DNA of 64,000 nt from Hydractinia symbiolongicarpus. Its lineage: Eukaryota > Cnidaria > Hydrozoa > Anthoathecata > Hydractiniidae. The stretch is taken from positions 2,232,001-2,296,000 of the forward strand of contig NC_079887.1 in assembly GCF_029227915.1 (NCBI RefSeq). Direction: 5' to 3'. The position numbers and the translations under genes were made by a program. Positions 14,301-24,627 of the stretch are shown here, one piece after another. Under the pieces are notes generated by a model. It was not told the origin of the DNA. It was given only the letters and a program-made list of their open reading frames with translations, and did no database searches. Numbering within the stretch: the first letter of the stretch is position 1; the number at the start of each line of letters is the position of its first letter.

Positions 14301-15150
14301 ACAAAGAAAGTACCCAGGGAGAAAACTTATTTCCCGAACGATTTTTTAAATTATTTTTTCACCACTAAAACGCATGAGACTTGTATTTTTTAAAATTGTT
14401 TTCATTTTTGATAAAACGCTGAATATAAGAAGTTTAATTGTCGGAAAACGAAAACCCGCGATTTCCCGTAAATCCCGGGTTGGCCCGTATAGTCAAAAGT
14501 ATACAAATAAAGTACCCAGGGAGTAAACTCATTTCCCGAATGATTTTTTAAATTATTTTTTCACCACTAAAACGCATGAGACTTGTGGTTTTTAAAAATG
14601 TTTTCATTTTTGATGAGACGCTGAATAAAAGCAGTTTAATCGCCGGCAAACGAAAACCTGCGATTTCCCGTAAATCCCGGACTCGGCCCGTATAGTCAAA
14701 AGTATACAAAGAAAGTACCCAGGGAGTAAACTCATTTCCAGAACGATTTTTTAAATTATTTTTTCACCACTAAAACGCATAAGACTTTTAGTTTTTAAAA
14801 ATGTTTTCATTTTTGATGAGACGCTGAATAAAAGAAGTTTAATCGCCGGCAAACGGAAACCCGCGATTTCCCGTAAATCCCGGGCTTGGCCCGTATAGTC
14901 AAAAGTATACAAAGAAAGTACCCAGGGAGTAAACTCATTTCCCGAACGATTTTTTAAATTACTTTTTCACCACTAAAACGCATGATACTTGTAGTTTTTA
15001 AAAATGTTTTCACTTTTGATGAGACGCTTAATAAAAGAAGTTTAATCGCCGGCAAACGAAAACCTGCGATTTCCCGTAAATCCTGGACTCGGCCCGCATA
15101 GTCAAAAGTATACAAAAAAAGTACCCAGGGAGTAAACTCATTTCCCAAAC
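11330..15150 (+). repeat. 2838-bp (14-mer) higher-order repeat, partial
   Basis: The monomers around 11330-12310 recur around 14170-15150. Markers are GACTTGTGGTTTTTAA near 11744 and 14581, and GCATGATACTTGTAG with TTTTCACTTTTGATG near 12140 and 14980. Monomer starts 12116 and 14954 are 2838 bp apart. The segment between (12760-14170) carries monomers related to the 3445-bp unit, so the two families are interleaved. Confidence 0.75.
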
Positions 15151-15587
15151 GATTTTTTAAATTTTTATTTCACCACTAAACCGCATAAGACTTTTAGTTT
15201 TTAAAAATGTTTTCATTTTTGATGAGACGCTGAATAAAAGAAGTTTAATCGCCGGCAAACGAAAACCCGCGATTTCCCGTAAATCCCGGGCTTGGCCCGT
15301 ATAGTCAAAAGTATACAAAGAAAGTACCCAGGGAGTAAACTCATTTCCCGAACGATTTTTTAAATTACTTTTTCACCACTAAAACGCATGATACTTGTAG
15401 TTTTTAAAAATGTTTTCACTTTTGATGAGACGCTTAATAAAAGAAGTTTAATCGCCGGCAAACGAAAACCTGCGATTTCCCGTAAATCCTGGACTCGGCC
15501 CGCATAGTCAAAAGTATACAAAAAAAGTACCCAGGGAGTAAACTCATTTCCCAAACGATTTTTTAAATTTTTATTTCACCACTAAAA
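14776..15587 (+). repeat. Tandem 406-bp dimer duplication
   Basis: Two consecutive monomers starting near 14776 are repeated from about 15182. Both copies carry the private variant AAGACTTTTAGTTTTT followed by a monomer with GCATGATACTTG. Monomer starts 14954 and 15360 are 406 bp apart and otherwise almost identical. Confidence 0.8.
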
Positions 15588-16374
15588 CCCATGAGACTTG
15601 TAGTTTTCAAAAATGTTTTCATTTTTGATGAGACGCTAAATAAAAGCAGTTTAATCGCCGGCAAACGAAAACCTGCGATTTCCCGTAAATCCTGGACTCG
15701 GCCCGCATAGTCAAAAGTATACAAAAAAAGTACCCAGGGAGTAAACTCATTTCCCATACGATTTTTTAAATTTTTATTTCACCACTAAAACCCATGAGAC
15801 TTGTAGTTTTCAAAAATGTTTTCATTTTTGATGAGACGCTAAATAAAAGCAGTTTAATCGCCGGCAAACGAAAACCTGCGATTTCCCGTAAATCCCGGAC
15901 TCGGCCCGTATAGTCAAAAGTATACAAAGAAAGTACCCAGGGAGTAAACTCATTTCCAGAACGATTTTTTAAATTATTTTTTCACCACTAAAACGCATAA
16001 GACTTGTAGTTTTTAAAAATGTTTTCATTTTTGATGAGACGCTGAATAAAAGCAGTTTAATCGCCGGCAAGCGAAAACCTGCGATTTCCCGTAAATCCCG
16101 GACTCGGCCCGTATAGTCAAAAGTATACAAAGAAAGTACCCAGGGAGTAAACTCATTTCCAGAACGATTTTTTAAATTATTTTTTCACCACTAAAACGCA
16201 TAAGACTTGTAGTTTTTAAAAATGTTTTCATTTTTGATGAGACGCTGAATAAAAGATGTTTAATCGCCGGCAAACGAAAACCCGCGATTTCCCGTAAATC
16301 CCGGGCTTGGCCCGTATAGTGAAAAGTATACAAAGAAAGTACCCAGGGAGTAAACTCATTTCCCGAACGATTTT

Positions 16375-19300
16375 TTAAATTACTTTTTCACCACTAAAAC
16401 GCATGAGACTTGTAGTTTTTAAAAATGTTTTCACTTTTGATGAGACGTTTAATAAAAGAAGTTTAATCGCCGGCAAACGAAAACCTGCGATTTCCCGTAA
16501 ATCCTGGACTCGGGCCGCATAGTCAAAAGTATACAAAAAAAGTACCCAGGGAGTAAACTCATTTCCCAAACGATTTTTTAAATTTTTATTTCACCACTAA
16601 AACCCATGAGACTTGTAGTTTTCAAAAATGTTTTCATTTTTGATGAGACGCTGAATAAAAGCAGTTTAATCGCCGGCAAACGAAAACCTGCGATTTCCCG
16701 TAAATCCCGGACTCGGCCCGTATAGTCAAAAGTATACAAAGAAAGTACCCAGGGAGTAAACTCATTTCCAGAACGATTTTTTAATTTATTTTTTCACCAC
16801 TAAAACGCATAAGACTTGTAGTTTTTAAAAATGTTTTCATTTTTGATGAGACGCTGAATAAAAGAAGTTTAATCGCCGGCAAACGAAAACCGGCGATTTC
16901 TCGTAAATCCCGGGCTAGGCCCGTATAGTCAAAAGTATACAAAGAAAGTACCCAGGGAGTAAACTCACTTCCCGAACGATTTTTTAAATTACTTTTTCAC
17001 CACTAAAACGCATGAGACTTGTAGTTTTTAAAAATGTTTTCATTTTTGATGAGACGCTGAATAAAAGAAGTTTAATCGCCGGCAAACGAAAACCTGCGAT
17101 TTCCCGTAAATCCTGGACTCGGCCCGTATAGTCAAAAGTATACAAAGAAAGTACCCAGGGAGTAAACTCATTTCCCAAACGATTTTTTACATTTTTATTT
17201 CACCACTAAAACCCATGAGACTTGTAGTTTTTAAAAATGTTTTCATTTTTGATGAGACGTTGAATAAAAGAAGTTTAATCGCCGGCAAACGAAAACCCGC
17301 GATTTCCCGTAAATCCCGGACTCGGCCCATATAGTTAAAAGTATACAAGCAAAGTACCCAGTGAGTAAACTCATTTCCCGAACGATTTTTTAAATTACTT
17401 TTTCACCATTAAAACGCATAAGACTTGTAGTTTTTAAAAATGTTTTCATTTTTGATGAAACGCTGAATAAAAGAAGTTTAATCGTCGGCAAACGAAAACC
17501 CGCGATTTCCCGTAAATCCCGGACTCGGCCCGTATAGTCAAAAGTATACAAAGAAAGTACCCAGGAAGTAAACTCATTTCCAGAACGATTTTTTAAATTA
17601 TTTTTTCACCACTAAAACGCATGAGACTTGTAGTTTTTAAAAATGTTTTCATTTTTGATGAGACGCTGAATAAAAGAAGTTTAATCGCCGGCAAACGAAA
17701 ACCCGCGATTTCCCGTAAATCCCGGGCTTGGCCCGTATAGTCAAAAGTATGCAAAGAAAGTACCCAGGGAGTAAACTCATTTCCCGAACGATTTTTTAAA
17801 TTACTTTTTCACCACTAAAACGCATGAGACTTGTAGTTTTTAAAAATGTTTTCATTTTTGATGAGACGCTGAATAAAAGAAGTTTAATCGCCGGCAAACA
17901 AAAACCTGCGATTTCCCGTAAATCCTGGACTCGGCCCGTATAGTCAAAAGTATACAAAGAAAGTGTCCAGGCAGTAAACTCATTTCCCAAACGAATTTTT
18001 AAATTATTTTTTCACCACTAAAACGTATGAGACTTGTAGTTTTCAAAAATGTTTTCATTTTGGATGAGACGCTGAATAAAAGAAGTTTAATCGCCGGCAA
18101 ACGAAAACCTGCGATTTCCCGTAAATCCCGGACTTGGCCCGTATTGTCAAAAGTATACAAAGAAAGTACCCAGGGTGTAAACTCATTTCCCGAACGATTT
18201 TTTAAACTATTTTTTCACCACTAAAACGCATGAGACTTGTAGTTTTTAAAAATGTTTTCATTTTTGATGAGACGCTTAATAAAAGAAGTTTAATCGCCGG
18301 CAAACGAAAACCTGCGATTTCCCGTAAATCCTGGACTCGGCCCGCATAGTCAAAAGTATACAAAAAAAGTACCCAGGGAGTAAACTCATTTCCCAAACGA
18401 TTTTTTAAATTTTTATTTCACCACTAAAACCCATGAGACTTGTAGTTTTCAAAAATGTTTTCATTTTTGTTGAGACGCTGAATAAAAGCAGTTTAATCGC
18501 CGGCAAACGAAAACCTGCGATTTCCCGTAAATCCCGGACTCGGCCCGTATAGTCAAAAGTATACAAAGAAAGTACCCAGGGAGTAAACTCATTTCCAGAA
18601 CAATTTTTTAAATTATTTTTTCACCACTAAAACGCATAAGACTTGTAGTTTTTAAAAATGTTTTCATTTTTGATGAGACGCTGAATAAAAGAAGTTTAAT
18701 CGCCGGCAAACGAAAACCCGCGATTTCTCGTAAATCCCGGGCTTGGCCCGTATAGTCAAAAGTATACAAAGAAAGTACCCAGGGAGTAAACTCACTTCCC
18801 GAACGATTTTTTAAATTACTTTTTCACCACTAAAACGCATGAGACTTGTAGTTTATAAAAATGTTTTCATTTTTGATGAGACGCTGAATAAAAGAAGTTT
18901 AATCGCCGGCAAACGAAAACCTGCGATTTCCCGTAAATCCGGGACTCGGCCCGTATAGTCAAAAGTATACAAAGAAAGTACCCAGGGAGTAAACTCATTT
19001 CCCGAACGATTTTTTAAATTTTTATTTCACCACTAAAACCCATGAGACTTGTAGTTTTTAAAAATGTTTTCATTTTTGATGAGACGTTGAATAAAAGAAG
19101 TTTAATCGCCGGCAAACGAAAACCCGCGATTTCCCGTAAATCCCGGACTCGGCCCATATAGTTAAAAGTATACAAGCAAAGTACCCAGTGAGTAAACTCA
19201 TTTCCCGAACGATTTTTTAAATTACTTTTTCACCACTAAAACGCATAAGACTTGTAGTTTTTAAAAATGTTTTCATTTTTGATGAAACGCTGAATAAAAG

Positions 19301-20028
19301 AAGTTTAATCGTCGGCAAACGAAAACCCGCGATTTCCCGTAAATCCCGGACTCGGCCCGTATAGTCAAAAGTATACAAAGAAAGTACCCAGGAAGTAAAC
19401 TCATTTCCAGAACGATTTTTCAAATTATTTTTTCACCACTAAAACGCATGAGACTTGTAGTTTTTAAAAATGTTTTCATTTTTGATGAGACGCTGAATAA
19501 AAGAAGTTTAATCGCCGGCAAACGAAAACCCGCGATTTCCCGTAAATCCCGGGCTTGGCCCGTATAGTCAAAAGTGTACAAAGAAAGTACCCAGGGAGTA
19601 AACTCATTTCCCGAACGATTTTTTAAATTACTTTTTCACCACTAAAACGCATGAGACTTGTAGTTTTTAAAAATGTTTTCATTTTTGATGAGACGCTGAA
19701 TAAAAGAAGTTTAATCGCCGGCAAACAAAAACCTGCGATTTCCCGTAAATCCTGGACTCGGCCCGTATAGTCAAAAGTATACAAATAAAGTGTCCAGGCA
19801 GTAAATTCATTTCCCAAACGAATTTTTAAATTATTTTTTCACCACTAAAACGTATGAGACTTGTAGTTTTCAAAAATGTTTTCATTTTTGATGAGACGCT
19901 GAATAAAAGAAGTTTAATCGCCGGCAAACGAAAACCTGCGATTTCCCGTAAATCCCTGACTCGGCCCGTATTGTCAAAAGTATACAAAGAAAGTACCCAG
20001 GGTGTAAACTCATTTCCCGAACGATTTT
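16375..20028 (+). repeat. 1827-bp (9-mer) higher-order repeat, two tandem copies
   Basis: Equivalent monomers lie 1827 bp apart across the whole stretch: 16375/18202, 17796/19623 and 18027/19854, plus 18202/20029 at the end. The private marker TACAAGCAAAGTACCCAGTG occurs near 17344 and 19171, and GTGTCCAGGCAG near 17964 and 19791. Copy 1 is about 16375-18201 and copy 2 about 18202-20028. Confidence 0.88.
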
Positions 20029-20994
20029 TTAATCTATTTTTTCACCACTAAAACGCATGAGACTTGTAGTTTTCAAAAATGTTGTCATCTTTGATGAGAC
20101 GCTGAATAAAAGAAGTTTAATCGCCGGCAAACGAAAACCTGCGATTTCCCGTAAATCCCGTACTCGGCCCGTATAGTCAAAAGTATACAAAGAAAGTACC
20201 CAGGGAGTAAACTCATTTCCCAAACAATTTTTTATATTATTATTTCACCACTAAAGCCCATGAGACTTGTATTTTTTAAAAATGTTTTCATTTTTGATGA
20301 GACGCTGAATAAAAGAGGTTTAATCGCCGGCAAACGAAAACCCGCAATTTCCCGTAAATCCCGGTCTCGGCCCGTATAGTCAAAAGTATACAAGGAACGT
20401 ACCCAGTGAGTAAACTCATTTCCCTAACGAATTTTTAAATTATTTTTTCACCACTAAAACGCATGAGACTTGTAGTTTTGAAAAATGTTTTCATTTTTGA
20501 TGAGACGCTGAATAAAAGAAGTTTAATCGCCGGCAAACGAAAACCTGCGATTTCCCGTAAATCCCGGACTCGGCCCGTATAGTCAAAAGTATACAAAGAG
20601 AGTACCCAGGGTGTAAACTCATTTCCCGAACGATTTTTTAAATTATATTTTCACCACTAAAACGCATGAGACTTGTAGTTTTCAAAAATGTTTTCATTTT
20701 TGATGAGACGCTGAATAAAAGAAGTTTAATCGCCGGCAACCGAAAACCTGCAATTTTCCGTCAATCCCGTACTCGGCCCGTATAGTCAAAAGTATACAAA
20801 GAAAGTACCCAGGGAGTAAACTCATTTCCCAAACGATTTTTTAAATTCTTTTTTCACCACTAAAGCCCATGAGACTTGTAGTTTTCAGAAATGTTTTCAT
20901 TTTTGATGAGATGCTTAATGAAAGTGGTTTAATCGCCGGCAAACGAAAACCCGCAATTTCCCGTAAATCCCGGGCTTGGCCCGTATAGTCGAAT

Positions 20995-21045
20995 GTATAC
21001 AAAGAAAGTACCCTGAGTTTACTCCCTGGGTACTTTTTTGTATAC
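20995..21045. repeat. Head-to-head inversion junction of the satellite (palindromic)
   Basis: The A-oriented array runs to about 21013 (GTATACAAAGAAAGTACCC, 20995-21013) and the B-oriented array begins at once with GGGTACTTTTTTGTATAC (21028-21045). These are inverted copies of each other with one base of difference in the A-tract and a 14-nt spacer (21014-21027). The two arms belong to different monomer subtypes: the left arm has the CGAATGTATAC / GGGCTTGGCC form, the right arm the TTTGACTATAC / GGGCCGAGTCC form. It is therefore not a simple fold-back copy of one monomer. Confidence 0.93.
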
Positions 21046-22339
21046 TTTTGACTATACGGGCCGAGTCCGGGATTTACGGGAAATCGCAGGTTTTCGTTTG
21101 CCGCCGATTAAACTGCTTTTATTCAGCGTTTCATCAAAAATGAAAACATTTTTAAAAACTACAAGTCTTATACGTTTTAGTGGTGAAAAAATAATTTAAA
21201 AAATCGTTCTGGAAATGAGTTTACTCACAGGGTACTTTCTTTGTATACATTCAACTATACGGGCCAAGCCCGGGATTTACGGGAAATCGCGGGTTTTCGT
21301 TTTCCGGCGTTTAAACCTCTTTCATTAAGCGTCTCATCAAAAATGAAAACATTTTTGAAAACTACAAGTCTCATGCGTTTTAGTGGTGAAAAAAAAAAAT
21401 TTAAAAAATCGTTCGGGAAATGAGTTTACTCCCTGGGTACTTTCTTTGTATACATTCGACTATACCTGCCAAGCCCCGGATTTACGGGAAAACGCGGGAT
21501 TTTGTTTGCCGGCGATTTAACCTCTTTCATTAAGCGTCTCATCAAAAATGAAAACATTTTTGAAAACTACAAGTCTCATGCGTTTTAGTGGTGAAAAAAT
21601 AATTTAAAAAGTCGTTCGGGAAATGAGTTTACTCCCTGGGTACTTTCTTTGTATACTTTTGACTATACGGGCCGAGTCCGGGATTTACGGGAAATCGCGG
21701 ATTTTCGTTTGCCGGCGATTAAACTTCTTTCATTCAGCGTCCCATCAAATATGAAAATATTTTTGAAAACTACAAGTCTCATGCGTTTAGTGGTAAAAAA
21801 ATAATATAAAAAATCGTTCGGGAAATGAGTTTACTCCCTGGGTACTTTCTTTGTATACTTTTGACTATACGGGTCGAGTCCGGGGTTTACGGGAAATGGC
21901 GGGTTTTCGTTTGCCGGCGATTAAACTTCTTTTATTCAGCGTCTCATCAAAAATGAAAAATTTTTGAAAACTACAAGTCTCATGCGTTTTAGTGGTGAAA
22001 AAATAATTTAAAAAATCGTTCGGGAAATGAGTTTACTCACAGGGTACTTTCTTTGTATACATTTGACTATACGGGCCAAACCCGGGATTTACGGGAAATC
22101 GCGGGTTTTCGTTTGCCGGCGATTAAACTTCTTTCATTAACCGTCTCATCAAAAATGAAAACATTTTTGAAAACTACAAGTCTCATGCGTTTTAGTGGTG
22201 AAAGAAAAAATTAAAAAATCGTTCGGGAAATAAGTTTACTCCCTGGGTACTTTCTTTGTATACATTCGACTATACGGGCCAAGCCCGGGATTTACGGGAA
22301 ATCGCGGGATTTCGTTTGCCGGTGATTAAACTTCTTTTT
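21015..22339 (-). repeat. Satellite array, B orientation, block between inversion junction and island 1
   Basis: About 6.5 monomers in the reverse orientation. The block ends abruptly inside a monomer after GATTAAACTTCTTTT (about 22338). Its first monomers (from 21121) match the islet beyond island 1 (from 24628) in the same order, including the TTTCATC and CTTATACGTTTTAG variants. Once the 2288-bp island is subtracted the offset is 1219 bp, that is six monomers. Confidence 0.97.
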
Positions 22340-22387
22340 GCGGAGTAAAGCGGAGGGCGCGTCAGCGCCCGGGGCGTAGCGGAGCCC
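22340..22387. repeat. GC-rich foldback at the left edge of island 1
   Basis: A perfect hairpin GGGCGC (22355-22360) / GTCA / GCGCCC (22365-22370) is followed by a weaker inverted pair GGGC (22372-22375) / GCCC (22384-22387). The hexamer GCGGAG occurs three times, at 22340, 22350 and 22379. This is the only strongly GC-rich stretch in the island and it lies right at the insertion edge, so it may be the terminus of the inserted element. No matching structure is seen at the other edge. Confidence 0.75.
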
Positions 22388-22885
22388 ATTTCCTCATTAA
22401 ATAAGCCAAATATAAAAGAAAAAGGAAGTACGGTGGAGAGTATATAGGATTTCTATACGATTTCCGCGCCTCGTCCCCCTATACATTAAAAATATCCAAA
22501 ATTCGGCCGTTTTTGAGTCAGTTTCCCAGCGATTTAATATGGTCATTCTTAATTACATTTTTTAGTAAGCGAGACAATATTTTTTTAGCACGGCGATGGA
22601 GTTTTTGTTGTTTTTTAACCAAGCGTAGTAGTGCTGTTTCCAGTTGAGATTAAGTTTGCCTACAATTTTTAGCCACGTGATACACATATTAATTTCACTA
22701 ATATCACATGAATTTTTTCTCGGACACATAGCGCCTCAAACTCAAACTTTCGTTAATCTAAGCTATATCGCAACTGACGGAAGGGCTTGTTCAAGAAAAC
22801 GAAGAAAGGGTATGTTTTTAGCTAGCTAGTATATCACTATTCCTTTACATGTAATGAACTCTTTCTTATTCTCACTCACACTTAA

Positions 22886-23070
22886 GGCTAGCTAGCATAA
22901 AACTACTGACTGAGCTGGCTGGCATAAAATAGGGCAATAGAACAAACATATAACATAAAAGCTAGCTTAAAAAACTGGCTACAGAGCTAGCATAAATTTA
23001 ACTACTTAGCTGGCATAAAATTAGCTAATTAGGCTAGCATAAAATTATCTACATAGCTAACATAGAAAAA
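22886..23070. repeat. Degenerate 23-bp minisatellite (AGCTAGCATAAAA type)
   Basis: Consecutive units start near 22985, 23008, 23031 and 23055, giving periods of 23, 23 and 24 bp. They read AGCTAGCATAAA, AGCTGGCATAAA, AGGCTAGCATAAA and AGCTAACATAGAA plus a variable tail. More diverged copies extend left to about 22886 (GGCTAGCTAGCATAAAAC and GAGCTGGCTGGCATAAAA). A related GCTAGCTAG occurs near 22820. The repeat is unrelated to the 203-bp satellite. Confidence 0.8.
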
Positions 23071-23233
23071 TTCTTTTGGACAGATTTTTAATGAGATAGG
23101 CCACCTAGCTTATACTTATGACACAGTATATAAGTGATATAATTCTACTCTGATTGGGAATGTCCCATTACATAGCTTGTTCTAGCGACAATCCACAATC
23201 GTCCAATTTTAGACCAAAGTTCAAGGGCAAAAA

Positions 23234-23491
23234 ATGTTTAGCGAAATCAGCAAAAGTACATACCTATATATAATTCTACAGATACTTCCCTTCCCATTTA
23301 CGAGGTCAAGTTGGGAACTTTATAACATTGAATGTTATAGAGGGGATGAGAGCCATATTTTTGTGAATGATTGTAGCTATAATGTAGGAACATCACAAAA
23401 GAAGCGGTGTAGTAGACATTGCCACGTTATAGATCAGGAAATTAACTTTTTTAACCCTGCCGGTGAGCATACACCAGTGTGGATTAAGTGA
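23234..23491 (+). CDS. Unrecognised 85-codon ORF, possibly an exon fragment or chance
   Basis: Opens with a true ATG after an A-rich stretch (GGGCAAAAAATG) and ends with TGA. The translation begins MFSEISKSTYLYIILQILPF and has a hydrophobic N-terminal part (about residues 9-21) that could pass for a signal or membrane segment. It is followed by a more polar region with five cysteines (about residues 34, 51, 64, 68 and later positions around a CSRHCH cluster). I do not recognise a family. It lies between a minisatellite and a tRNA-like element, with no partner genes, no visible promoter and no polyadenylation signal that I can tie to it. An 85-codon ORF in A+T-rich DNA can easily arise by chance, and this is the more likely reading. 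Confidence 0.15.
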   Translation: MFSEISKSTYLYIILQILPFPFTRSSWELYNIECYRGDESHIFVNDCSYNVGTSQKKRCSRHCHVIDQEINFFNPAGEHTPVWIK

Positions 23492-23825
23492 CAAATGGAA
23501 ATTATTTCTATATTGACATCTATATTTTTTATTAAGCCATTTTAAATTCTGACAAGTGGTTCTTGTGCAATCATCAACATGTATTGAAAATCTTTAAATA
23601 TCTATATATATATCGCATTAATTTTTTGACAGAAATTATTTCTATATCAAATAACCTTTTTTTACATCAAGAAACTCCAATTATTTGAGCCTGAATCTGT
23701 TTTCATTTTGTTTTTATTTTTTGGAAAAATTTGAGTGCTTGTCTCTTATGAAATTGTTCTTATAAAAATGCGTATATTTTTTTCGATATGCCTTTTTTAC
23801 TTCCTAAAACAGTGAATAATTTTAT

Positions 23826-23894
23826 GCCTCGTTGGTCTAATGGCTACGACACTCATGCAAATGAGAGATCCGGGTTCGAATCCTGGACGGGGCT
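23826..23894 (+). pseudogene. tRNA-like element (tRNA pseudogene or SINE head) with intact pol III boxes
   Basis: A 69-nt sequence with a 7-bp acceptor stem, GCCTCGT (23826-23832) pairing with ACGGGGC (23887-23893) with one G-T pair. The A box is TGGTCTAATGG and the B box is GGTTCGAATCC, a full match to the eukaryotic B-box consensus GGTTCRANNCC. The T arm is a 5-bp stem CCGGG/CCTGG with a 7-nt TTCGAAT loop. The D arm pairs GTC with GAC. The anticodon arm is abnormal: only 19 nt separate the D and T stems (22-23 expected), and the best stem there is CTCAT/ATGAG with a 4-nt GCAA loop, so no normal anticodon can be assigned. No T-run terminator follows directly; the next is the T7 run near 24013. 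Short anticodon arm plus intact promoter boxes fits a SINE head or pseudogene better than a working tRNA. A second, imperfect B-box-like GGTTCAAAATT lies at 24050. Confidence 0.7.
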
Positions 23895-24243
23895 AGGAAA
23901 CACAATTATGCATCTAACAACGGCCAGGTAATCCGTCGGTATACCTTATGGAGGGAAAAAACGAGTAAATTCGAGGTTTGGTGGGTTTCCCCCGACCAAC
24001 ATTTCCCCCGTGTTTTTTTCCCTGATAAGATACAAAGTCAGGGAGCCAGGGTTCAAAATTGGACGAGCGGCAATTGACTTTGCTTTTATTCAAATACCCC
24101 AAATTTAACAAAATTAAATGTTGCCCATCGAACTTTTACTTGCAGATTAATTTGTATTTAATTTGAAATTCCCGGACTATATATACCTTAGAAATATTGA
24201 GTATACGTAATCTTTGATTTGTAGGGGGAGAGTTTCTATTAAG

Positions 24244-24600
24244 GTGCCTGCCCCTGCCTTGCCGTTGCCTTGCCAGCACTTACCGAGCCTTTGCCTACCC
24301 TTCCTATACCTTTTCTGCTGCCTGCCCACTATGCCCTTGCCTGTGCCTCCCATGCCTTTGCTACCCCTGCCTTGCTGATTCCTCTTCCTGTTCCCTTGCC
24401 TGCCTTGCCAGCACTGACCATGCCTTTCTTTACCTGCCCTTCCTATGCCTTTTCTGGTGCCTGCCTACTATGTCCTTGCCTGTGCCTCCCATGCCTGTGC
24501 ATACCATGCCTTACCCACCCCTGCCTTCCTGATTCCTCTTCCTGTTTCCTTGCCTGCCTTTGCCCTTTCCTTGCCGTGCTTAATGCCTTTGCCTTGGCAA
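24244..24600. repeat. Pyrimidine-rich minisatellite (TGCCTGCC / CCTTGCC motifs) with a ~139-bp direct repeat
   Basis: The + strand is dominated by TGCC, CCTTGCC and CCTGCC words. A longer unit is repeated: 24270-24405 (CAGCACTTACC ... CCTGCCCACTATG ... GATTCCTCTTCCTG) recurs from about 24410, with the CCTGCC(C/T)ACTATG marker at 24321 and 24460, 139 bp apart. Reading it through gives an ORF (24270-24626) rich in Leu, Pro, Ala and Cys that starts at TTG, not ATG. I take that as low-complexity sequence, not a gene. The tract ends about 25 bp before satellite resumes. Confidence 0.8.
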
Positions 24601-24627
24601 CCTCTCTGCAACTCTTTCTATATTGAT

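Larger units (their letters stand above)
1..21014 (+). repeat. Satellite array, A orientation, block 1 (about 103 monomers of ~203 bp)
   Basis: Uninterrupted head-to-tail tandem repeat, open at the left window edge. Each monomer carries the same landmarks in order: GACTTGTAGTTTT, a foldback around CATTTTTGATGAGACGCTGA, AAGTTTAATCGCCGGC, CCCGTAAATCCCGG, CCGTATAGTC, GTATACAAAGAAAGTACCC, AACTCATTTCC, ACGATTTTTTAAATT and CACCACTAAAACGCATGA. The spacing between equivalent landmarks is 203 bp, for example 12116 to 12319 and 15360 to 15563. Monomers differ from neighbours mostly by single substitutions, but more distant monomers are often near-identical, so the array is organised in higher-order units listed separately. 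No gene lies inside. Short ORFs are fragments of the repeat. Function is not shown by the sequence; centromeric or other heterochromatic satellite is the natural inference. Confidence 0.98.
22340..24627. other. Non-satellite island 1, a 2.29-kb insertion within one monomer
   Basis: Sequence unlike the satellite, A+T-rich except for a GC-rich left edge and a pyrimidine-rich right end. The satellite stops after GATTAAACTTCTTTT and resumes with ATTCAGCG, which is exactly the next piece of the monomer, so almost nothing of the monomer was lost. No clear target-site duplication or terminal inverted repeats are visible. The contents that can be supported are listed separately. Stretches 22390-22885, 23070-23233, 23492-23825 and 23895-24243 show only A+T-rich unique sequence with no gene I recognise. 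A 61-codon ORF at 22644-22829 (+) has no recognisable features. Confidence 0.9.

Noticed and set aside
1-21014. CRISPR array
   Set aside because: The repeats are ~203 bp, directly adjacent, with no unique spacers and no cas genes.
20995-21045. Inversion as a certain assembly error
   Set aside because: It cannot be excluded, but the arms are different monomer subtypes and HOR families differ across the join, which a simple fold-back artefact would not give.
23826-23894. Functional tRNA gene
   Set aside because: The stretch between D and T stems is 3-4 nt too short, no anticodon can be placed, and no T-run terminator follows directly.
24270-24626. 118-codon Leu/Pro/Ala/Cys-rich protein gene
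   Set aside because: It begins at TTG and is a direct reading of a pyrimidine-rich minisatellite; a second frame is also open over the same tract.
22340-24627. Island 1 as a canonical Helitron
   Set aside because: A terminal hairpin is present, but no CTRR end, no A/T insertion site in the right place and no Rep/helicase coding sequence.
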